DNA from: Akkermansia sp.
Lineage (GTDB): Bacteria; Verrucomicrobiota; Verrucomicrobiia; Verrucomicrobiales; Akkermansiaceae
Assembly: GCA_020047775.1 (NCBI GenBank)
Contig: JAIFNK010000189.1
Location: forward strand, 1 to 19,659
Direction of reading: 5' to 3'
Length of the DNA: 19,659 nucleotides
Shown here: in pieces, positions 6,927 through 13,217 of the stretch
Layout: each line of letters starts with the position of its first letter
Position numbering within the stretch: the first letter of the stretch is position 1
Notes under the pieces: generated by a model
Told to the model about the DNA's origin: nothing
The model's input: only the letters and a program-made list of their open reading frames with translations
The model's database searches: none
Position numbers and translations under genes: made by a program

Positions 6927-9116
6927 ATGAGCATCCGGGTATCCATCATCGAGGACGACGCCGCGCTGCGCACAGCCATCCGCGAGCGCATCGCCGGCGA
7001 CCGCCGCTTCGACATCGTCAGCGATTACGCCAGCGCGGAGGCCGCCATCAAACAACTGCCGCAGGATCGACCGGACGTCGTACTCTCCGACATCAACCTG
7101 CCCGGCATGAGTGGCATCGACTGCGTGCGCAAGCTCAAGCCGCAGATGCCGGAAACCCAGTTCCTGATGCTCACCGTCTATGAAGACTCCGAGCGCATCT
7201 TCCAGGCGCTCACCGCAGGCGCCACCGGCTATCTTGTGAAGCGGGCCTCGCGTAGCGAACTGCTGGACGCCATCATCAAAGTCCATCGCGGCGAGTCACC
7301 GATGAGCAGCGGCATCGCCCGCAAGATCGTCGCCTCCTTCCAGCGCACCGAACCGGCCGAAACCGACAAGCTCCTAGGCAGCATGGACAACGCCTCCCGC
7401 CACACCACCGGCTCGGTTGGCGAGGTGCGCATCCATAACGCCGCCCTGTCGCCTGCGGAATTCAGCAGGGCCCGCATCGCCATGACGGATCAATGGGTGA
7501 GGCAGCCCACGCAGAATCTCGACGCCACCGTCGCGGGAAGTGTGATCGGCAATCCCGTGACGCAGTGGACGGACCAGTCCGGCAACGCCAACCACGCCTC
7601 GGCAGCCACCGGCAGTGTGTCCTATCCATCGACGAATCATTTTCCGACCGGACCGGCAGGATTGGAATTCGGACCTGCTGCGGAATCCCTCCAGTTGTTA
7701 GGCGCGGCGAACACGGCTGGCCTGCTGGATTTCAACGGCGCGGCCTCCACGCACACGGGATTCTCGATCCTCATGTCCGTTAGAGTGGACCAGCTCAACC
7801 CAAGCGGCGAACCCAACGACCTGATCGGCGTGACCTCAAACACCGCCACCGGCGGATTCGGCCTGCGCTTGAACTCCGTGGGACGGATCGTGACCTACAT
7901 GGGCGGCAGCGTCATCCCGAGGCCGGAATCCGATAGGGAGGTGGCTGCGGGAAACGCGGTGATCATCGCCTTGAATTATGATGCCGCCACCGGCGTGCTG
8001 ACGATCTGGGATTCGCTCAACGAGACCGAGGTCACCGCCACCATCCCCAAGGGAAACTTCGCCGGAACCAACTTGCCTTTGAAATTGGGCAGTCTGGACA
8101 GCTCCATCCGATATCTCATCGGCTTCGTGGGCGAAGTTAAATTTTTCGCCGAAAATCTCACCGCGTCTGATTTCGCGGCACAGCGCGATGCGATGACTTT
8201 GAAATGGGTGGGGGTGAGTCCGCTGATGCCGGCCATGCCCGTCAAGCCGGTGTTCACCGTCGCCCAACTCCTCAACTGGAATCCCGCCACGGATGCCGAT
8301 GCGCCGTTCAACGTGGCCACAGTGCCCTTGCAAAGCCGCATCAATGTGCCTGCCGGGCTCAAGGCCAATCCCAATTCGCGGATCGGCCAGGGCGGCGTGC
8401 AGGCCCTCGACACCTATGCTGGCGACAGACCGCAGGGCGGCTCCGGATCGGTCTATACCTTCACCTACTGGCAGTATCTGGAGGAGTCGGTTTACTGGGG
8501 CGGCATCAGCTCTATCAACATCGTGCCCCCGACCGGCGAGATGATCGACAACGCCCACCGCAACGGCGTGCCCATCCTCGGCACGGTCTTTTTCCCGCCG
8601 CTCGTTTACGGCGGGAATTATAGTTGGGTGCAGACCTTCCTAACCAAGGTCGGAAACACCTATCCGACCGCTGACAAATTGATCGAGATGGCCGAATACT
8701 ATGGCTTCGACGGTTGGTTCATCAATCAGGAGACCGAAATTCCCGCACCCGTGCCGAGACACTCGCCCTTGATCCCTACAAGGTCCGGTCGGGCATCGAG
8801 GCGGAGGCCGAGGATTTCCGCAGCTCCACCGCCGCCCGGATCAAGATGGCGAAAATCTTCCCCGATGGTGCGAACCACATCACCTCGGTGGGAATCTACA
8901 AGCCGCTCAAATATGCCACCCAGATCCCCGATCAGGATCTGTTCTGGACCGGAGCCAGCGGCGACCCACGCGATACCTCGGCGACGGTGGGCACCGGCGC
9001 ATGGAAAGGCGTCGCCCACAACATCGCGGAGCGCTCGGCCATCAACTCACTGCCATTTGCCACGAACTTCTCCATCGGCAGGGGTAGCAACTTCTATCAC
9101 AACGGCGTCATCGTGA
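6927..9116 (+). CDS. Chimera: NarL-type receiver domain joined to LamG + N-terminal GH85 endoglycosidase
   Basis: Residues 1-about 125 are a response-regulator receiver: acidic EDD at 9-11, phospho-acceptor Asp55 in LSDINLPG, Thr83, Lys105. A NarL-type linker follows (FQRTEPAETDKL) and stops exactly where the LuxR-type helix-turn-helix should begin. From about residue 150 the frame encodes the last 43 residues of a LamG-type module (LGSMDNASRH, VGEVRIHNAALS), then a complete second module to about 428, whose end (LGSLDSSIRY, VGEVKFFAENLT) is a clear paralogue of the first. Residues about 445-604 are the start of a GH85 endo-beta-N-acetylglucosaminidase (FTYWQYLEESVYWGG; EYYGFDGWFINQETE with catalytic Asn600 and Glu602). 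After about 8741 the frame is wrong and runs as Pro/Arg/Ser-rich junk to 9116. A cytoplasmic receiver fused to an exported glycosidase without a signal peptide makes no biological sense; I infer a deletion joint near 7371. Confidence 0.75.
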   Translation: MSIRVSIIEDDAALRTAIRERIAGDRRFDIVSDYASAEAAIKQLPQDRPDVVLSDINLPGMSGIDCVRKLKPQMPETQFLMLTVYEDSERIFQALTAGATGYLVKRASRSELLDAIIKVHRGESPMSSGIARKIVASFQRTEPAETDKLLGSMDNASRHTTGSVGEVRIHNAALSPAEFSRARIAMTDQWVRQPTQNLDATVAGSVIGNPVTQWTDQSGNANHASAATGSVSYPSTNHFPTGPAGLEFGPAAESLQLLGAANTAGLLDFNGAASTHTGFSILMSVRVDQLNPSGEPNDLIGVTSNTATGGFGLRLNSVGRIVTYMGGSVIPRPESDREVAAGNAVIIALNYDAATGVLTIWDSLNETEVTATIPKGNFAGTNLPLKLGSLDSSIRYLIGFVGEVKFFAENLTASDFAAQRDAMTLKWVGVSPLMPAMPVKPVFTVAQLLNWNPATDADAPFNVATVPLQSRINVPAGLKANPNSRIGQGGVQALDTYAGDRPQGGSGSVYTFTYWQYLEESVYWGGISSINIVPPTGEMIDNAHRNGVPILGTVFFPPLVYGGNYSWVQTFLTKVGNTYPTADKLIEMAEYYGFDGWFINQETEIPAPVPRHSPLIPTRSGRASRRRPRISAAPPPPGSRWRKSSPMVRTTSPRWESTSRSNMPPRSPIRICSGPEPAATHAIPRRRWAPAHGKASPTTSRSARPSTHCHLPRTSPSAGVATSITTASS

Positions 9117-10213
9117 AACCCGGCGCATGGTGGAACCGCGCCCTGCAGGCGATTCTGCCGACGTGGCGCTGGATCGTCACGAGCACCGGCACCAAGCTCA
9201 CGCCCGAACTCTGGAGCGGCGACAGCTACCGCGGCGGCGGATGCCTGCGGGTTTCCGGCAAGCTGGATGCTACGAACACCCTGCGTCTCTATCTCACGGA
9301 TCTGCCGGTGAATGCCTACACCCGCTTGAAGATCACCTTCAAGCGCGAAGGCCTCTCCGGTGTGGACTCGCTGATGCAAGCGGGAGTCGGTCCGTTAGGC
9401 GCGCCCTTCACCTTTTATCCGGTCGGCGCGTGTGCCATCGATGGATGGAATCAAACCACGATCAACCTCGGCGCCCATGCCGGAACCACCATTTCCGCGC
9501 TGGCACTCAGGTTTACCTCCGCCACCACGGTGGATCCCTACGAAATCCGCATTGGCGAAATCGTGGTGTATGATGCAACGGCACCCGCACCGGAGCCACC
9601 TACGAACATCCAGGCCTTGGACGTGGTCGGCTGGAACGGTGTGGTTAGCGGACGCGTGAAGTGGGACCATGCGGTCGGCGAACATGATACTTACCATGTG
9701 TATGTCCGCCTCACCGATGGATCGCTGGTGTTTGTCGGCAGCACACCGAGCAACTATTTCTACTTTGAGGACATTCCCATTTTGGGGGATTACGGCTCCG
9801 TCGTGGTCCGGACGATCGGGCCGGATGCCACGGAGTCCCGGCTCTCGGACACCGGAAACTACGCCTCCTGGGCCATCAGCCAGGGCATTCCCGGAGCACC
9901 CGCCAACGGTGATTTTGAAAACGATGGCATCACCAATCTGATGGAATACGCTCTCGGCCTGAACCCGAAAACCGCCAACCCGTCCGCAGGTGTTCTTTCC
10001 GGCAATATGATCACCTTCACCAAAGGCGCCGACGCCATCGCCAATGGCGACATCTCGTGGGTCATCGAAAGTTCCCAAACCCTCGCCCCGAACTCATGGC
10101 TCCCGCAAGTCTCCCAGACCCCCGGCAATCCGGCCGCCAACATCAGCCATACCTTCCTGCCGGGATCCTTGACGAAAGACTTCTTCCGTCTCCGGGTCAC
10201 CAGCGCGCCTTGA
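8714..10213 (+). CDS. GH85 endo-beta-N-acetylglucosaminidase, C-terminal part (frameshifted fragment)
   Basis: Reliable coding begins about 8750; the ATG at 8714 lies in the overlap and is unlikely to be a natural start. Recognisable GH85 landmarks in order: LDPYKVRSGIEAEAEDF (matching the N-P-Y-D-x-x-A-G-L/I region of Endo-D), GIYKPLKYAT, DLFWTGASGDPRD, FATNFSIGRGSNFYHNG, and ILPTWRWIVTSTG, followed by a beta-sandwich (LRLYLTDLPVNAYTRLKITF to about 9575) and a fibronectin-like segment (PPTNIQALDVVGWNGVVSGR). Near residues 399-425 is FENDGITNLMEYALGLNP, a linker seen often in verrucomicrobial exported proteins, and the end FFRLRV fits these too. GH85 enzymes cut the GlcNAc-GlcNAc core of N-glycans. 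Compared with Endo-D, the segment between the catalytic N-x-E and this fragment (roughly 100 residues) is missing. The stop overlaps the next ATG (tgATG). Confidence 0.8.
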   Translation: MVHQSGDRNSRTRAETLALDPYKVRSGIEAEAEDFRSSTAARIKMAKIFPDGANHITSVGIYKPLKYATQIPDQDLFWTGASGDPRDTSATVGTGAWKGVAHNIAERSAINSLPFATNFSIGRGSNFYHNGVIVKPGAWWNRALQAILPTWRWIVTSTGTKLTPELWSGDSYRGGGCLRVSGKLDATNTLRLYLTDLPVNAYTRLKITFKREGLSGVDSLMQAGVGPLGAPFTFYPVGACAIDGWNQTTINLGAHAGTTISALALRFTSATTVDPYEIRIGEIVVYDATAPAPEPPTNIQALDVVGWNGVVSGRVKWDHAVGEHDTYHVYVRLTDGSLVFVGSTPSNYFYFEDIPILGDYGSVVVRTIGPDATESRLSDTGNYASWAISQGIPGAPANGDFENDGITNLMEYALGLNPKTANPSAGVLSGNMITFTKGADAIANGDISWVIESSQTLAPNSWLPQVSQTPGNPAANISHTFLPGSLTKDFFRLRVTSAP

Positions 10214-11184
10214 TGCAAAAGCTTCTCCACCTGCGATTCCAGATTCAAAAACCCATGTCCGCCACCCCATTGCCGAAGATGCCACGTTCCCTGAGCCACC
10301 TGCTCGCACCGTTGTTAGTAATCATTGCCGGTCCCTTGCAGGCCTCGATCCCCATCAATCAGCTCTCGTTTTCCTACAGTCAGAACTTCGACACGCCTGA
10401 CTTCGCGACTGAAGTCGCCACGGCCGGCACCGGGGCTCCGATCACATGGTCGTGGTCCAACCATTCGACCTACTCCGGTTGGACCCGCCAGATGGTGATC
10501 AATAGCGTAAACACCACTAACAAGGACTACATCGGCGAGTTCACGAGCAATACCATCCGTTTCGGCAACATGGGCAACGGGGGCACTTTCAACACCGTCT
10601 CCAGCCCGACCACCGACCGGGCCCTCGGCCTGCTGATGGAGGGGATCGTGGGAGCTGGCAATGCCGCGTCCCTCGGCGTGGTCTTCCAGGTCGGTGCCGG
10701 CCTGCAGGTGACCGGGGCGACCGTCGGTTTCAATGGCGAGCAGTGGTTCCGGGCCGCTGCCACCGCCAATGATCGGCTGGATTTCCAATACAAGATCCTC
10801 AGTAGCTACGACCCCGCGACGTTCCGGATCCACACCGAGTCCGGCTGGACGGATGTCGATTCCCTCGATTTTCCGGTGCTGAAAACGGGAAGCAATCAGA
10901 AGCTCGATGGCAATGCCGCGACGAACCGCAGCGCGCTTTCGAGCGCCATCTCGCTCAATGCCACCGCCGGTCAGTTCATCGCCTTCCACTGGACCAATAC
11001 CTCGGACAGCACCGCCACCCAGGCCGCCTTGGCGGTGGATGACCTGAGCCACCACCTATGCCAGTCTCCTGCAAGGCGCGGGCTGGGCGACCGGTTACTT
11101 CGGGAAATGGCACCACGGCGTGCAGGCGGCGCGCCCCGGCTTCACCCACCAGCGTTCGTTCCGCGGCCAAGGGAGCTACTATGA
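10213..11184 (+). CDS. Secreted beta-sandwich protein, C-terminus replaced by out-of-frame sulfatase DNA
   Basis: ATG 10213 overlaps the preceding stop; a second candidate, ATG 10255 (MSATPLPKMPRSLSH), gives a cleaner signal peptide (LLAPLLVIIAGPLQA). The mature part is a Thr/Ser/Asn-rich beta-sandwich opening with INQLSFSYSQNFDTP and closing with FHWTNTSD and ALAVDDLS, a layout common in exported verrucomicrobial proteins (a QNFDT opening and a xAVDDxS closing strand). No catalytic motif is seen. After DDLS, near 11049, the frame becomes HHLCQSPARRGLGDRLLREM, which is a sulfatase read in the wrong frame. The normal end is lost. It may have been an independent protein, or the N-terminal module of the sulfatase that follows. 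Confidence 0.65.
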   Translation: MQKLLHLRFQIQKPMSATPLPKMPRSLSHLLAPLLVIIAGPLQASIPINQLSFSYSQNFDTPDFATEVATAGTGAPITWSWSNHSTYSGWTRQMVINSVNTTNKDYIGEFTSNTIRFGNMGNGGTFNTVSSPTTDRALGLLMEGIVGAGNAASLGVVFQVGAGLQVTGATVGFNGEQWFRAAATANDRLDFQYKILSSYDPATFRIHTESGWTDVDSLDFPVLKTGSNQKLDGNAATNRSALSSAISLNATAGQFIAFHWTNTSDSTATQAALAVDDLSHHLCQSPARRGLGDRLLREMAPRRAGGAPRLHPPAFVPRPRELL

Positions 11185-11246
11185 CACCCCTTTCTACGAT
11201 GAGAACGGCGTCGCCACCATATCCAGCAAATGGGTGGACGAGCAAA
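11051..11246 (+). pseudogene. Sulfatase fragment in frame 2 (TYASLLQ...VDEQ)
   Basis: Frame 2 reads TTYASLLQGAGWATGYFGKW followed by HHGVQAARPGFTH and SYYDTPFYDENG, the part of a type I sulfatase around the conserved G-Y-x-x-x-x-F-G-K-W-H segment that carries active-site Lys and His. There is no start codon or signal peptide, and the upstream catalytic Cys-x-Pro-x-Arg region is absent. The fragment stops matching at VDEQ (about 11246), where the protein continues in frame 3 as STDYLLDFINAK. One extra A in the run 11244-11246 explains the shift. Confidence 0.75.
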
Positions 11247-12923
11247 TCCACCGACTACTTGCTCGACTTCATCAATGCCAAGCACTCGGCCGGCGAGCCG
11301 TTTCTCGCCTTCCTTGGATTCAAAACTCCTCACAGTTCACGGCAGGATGCCAACGGTAATTCCAACGCGCCGACCGGCTTCAACACGCTCTTCGCGGATA
11401 CCGATCCCGCGCCCGTGCCCAACCTGCTCAGCCAGGGTGCCTCGCCGCCACCTTGGAATCCGGACGCGAGCACGACGGGGCTTGGCAACGACCCCCGCAA
11501 TTCCATGCGTCTCATCTCCGCTGCCGATGCCCAGATCGGCCGCATCCTCGACCGGCTAACCGCACTTGGAATCGACGACAACACGGTGGTGGTCTTCCTG
11601 AGCGACAACGGCTATTTCCTCGGGGAGCACGGTCTCGGCGACAAGCGCTCGGCCTACGAGGAAAGCCTGCGCATCCCGTTCATGATCCGCTACCCGGCGC
11701 TGCAAGCGGGCGGTGTCGGACGCATTGCGAATGAAATGGCCCTCAACGTGGATCTCGCCCCGACCATCCTCGACCTCGCGGGACTGCCGATTCCTGGGGA
11801 AATGCAAGGCCGCAGCCTCCGGCCGCTGATCGAGAACCAAACTCCGGCCGACTGGCGCGACTCGTTTTTTTTCAGCTATACCAACGACCCCGAGTTTGCA
11901 GGTTCCACCGCCGACTTGATCGGTGTCCGGCTCGAGGACGGGAGCAAACTCGTGCGCTACGGACTGAATTCCTCGTGGGACGAGTTTTACAAAACCTCGC
12001 CGACCGGCCCAGGCTCCGACCAGTATGAGATTTCCAACCTCGTCTCCGCTCCCTCCGAAGCGTCTGCCGTTGCTTCCCTGCAAACACGACTCGAGCAGGC
12101 CACCCGGGACCTCGGCTTCCTCCGGCAGATCGACCTGCATGGTGGCGACCCCATGACGATGGAAGTCCAGACCGGTGCCACCTATCCGTTCGTGCTCAAG
12201 ACATCCACCGATCTCAGCAACTGGACCACGGCCAGCACCTTCGAAGGTTCGGGGGGAACACTGGCGATCGATCTGGTTGCGGGAACACCCGCCTCTTGGG
12301 ACGTCACCGTGGATGGAGATGCGGCCGATCACGTTTTGGTCGGAGGTAGTCCGGTCACCGCCAGCAACGGGACCAGCATCCTCGGCAGCGGTGCCAACGT
12401 CGGAGTGGGGCGGAACGTCGTGCTCGTTTTCCCCCTCCCACCACTGCCTGGCGGCCAAAAACTGAAAATTGCCCAACTGGAAATTGTGGCCAAACGCAAC
12501 TTCGCCAAGTGGTGGGAGGCCGACCTTTGGGCTTTGGGCATCAAGGGCAACACTTCACCCATCCTCGAATACCATGGCACACCAAACGATCCGGCACCTG
12601 CGGGGTTGTGGAAACTCCAGGACGCGATTTTCGACGTCAGCCTGCCGAATGTCGCGACAGCCGTCCGCAGCAGCCTCGCCTCCGGCCTCTCGGCCTATCT
12701 CCGCTCGTTCTATCAGTCGAATCCCGGCTACGCGGGAGGCCAGTATCTTTTCCTGCGCATCAACCCGGAGAAACTCGACATGTCCAACGAGGGCGACGAA
12801 CGCTACGACGTGTTCGCCGCAGGGAACTCAAACGGCGAGGCGGGGCCCAAGCTGCACCTGTCGTTCCAGTCCCAGACTTCCGAGCCCAAGCGCTTCTGGC
12901 GCGTCGGATACGGGCTTGAGTGA
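11058..12923 (+). CDS. Sulfatase C-terminal part with beta-sandwich tail (frame-3 part of a broken gene)
   Basis: Coding is authentic from about 11247 (STDYLLDFINAK, EPFLAFLGFKTPH) to the stop at 12921; the ATG at 11058 precedes the frameshift and reads a sulfatase in the wrong frame. Sulfatase landmarks: ISAADAQIGRILDRLTALGI, VFLSDNGYFLGEHGLGDKR (metal-binding Asp-Asn and active-site Lys) and YEESLRIPFMIRYP. Residues after about 365 leave the sulfatase fold: a short module (FVLKTSTDLSNWTTA) and a beta-sandwich from about 12400 (VLVFPLPPLPGGQKLKIAQL to GPKLHLSFQ) of a type common in verrucomicrobial proteins and probably used for carbohydrate or surface binding. The end is FWRVGYGLE. Without the Cys-x-Pro-x-Arg motif, which lies upstream in intact sulfatases and is absent here, the product cannot be active. 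Confidence 0.78.
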   Translation: MPVSCKARAGRPVTSGNGTTACRRRAPASPTSVRSAAKGATMTPLSTMRTASPPYPANGWTSKSTDYLLDFINAKHSAGEPFLAFLGFKTPHSSRQDANGNSNAPTGFNTLFADTDPAPVPNLLSQGASPPPWNPDASTTGLGNDPRNSMRLISAADAQIGRILDRLTALGIDDNTVVVFLSDNGYFLGEHGLGDKRSAYEESLRIPFMIRYPALQAGGVGRIANEMALNVDLAPTILDLAGLPIPGEMQGRSLRPLIENQTPADWRDSFFFSYTNDPEFAGSTADLIGVRLEDGSKLVRYGLNSSWDEFYKTSPTGPGSDQYEISNLVSAPSEASAVASLQTRLEQATRDLGFLRQIDLHGGDPMTMEVQTGATYPFVLKTSTDLSNWTTASTFEGSGGTLAIDLVAGTPASWDVTVDGDAADHVLVGGSPVTASNGTSILGSGANVGVGRNVVLVFPLPPLPGGQKLKIAQLEIVAKRNFAKWWEADLWALGIKGNTSPILEYHGTPNDPAPAGLWKLQDAIFDVSLPNVATAVRSSLASGLSAYLRSFYQSNPGYAGGQYLFLRINPEKLDMSNEGDERYDVFAAGNSNGEAGPKLHLSFQSQTSEPKRFWRVGYGLE

Positions 12924-13059
12924 GATGCTCTGGAATCACGAGGGTGCCAAATTTGGTGGCGAGACCGGGAGCCCCATCGCCTGATAGAGGCGGCATCCGG
13001 GCACGAGTCCCATTTTTTGCAGGAATTTATTTTCTACAACTCGTTGAAAACGAACCCGT
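12924..13059. other. Convergent spacer between the sulfatase remnant and the tRNA gene
   Basis: It holds a small hairpin (cgcct/aggcg, 12978-12992) and, 20 bases on, a run of six T (13013-13018). The spacing is too long for a standard intrinsic terminator, so termination here is only a possibility. Confidence 0.25.
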
Positions 13060-13130
<71 letters not shown>

Positions 13131-13217
13131 TGGGTTCTTCGGAGGCGACAACCTCGTCAAGAGGTGGATTGGGTAATGTCAGGAGGTTGAATTGTCCACC
13201 GGAATTTCGCTAAAATC

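Noticed and set aside
6927..9116. Genuine one-protein signalling glycosidase (receiver domain fused to an enzyme)
   Set aside because: The receiver is cytoplasmic while GH85 enzymes of this kind are exported; the first LamG module is cut mid-fold, and the enzyme is itself broken. A deletion joint is simpler.
2900..10320. Recurrent gttag and ctag words that looked overused
   Set aside because: A rough count of gttag (about ten on the plus strand) is near what base composition predicts, so there is no signal.
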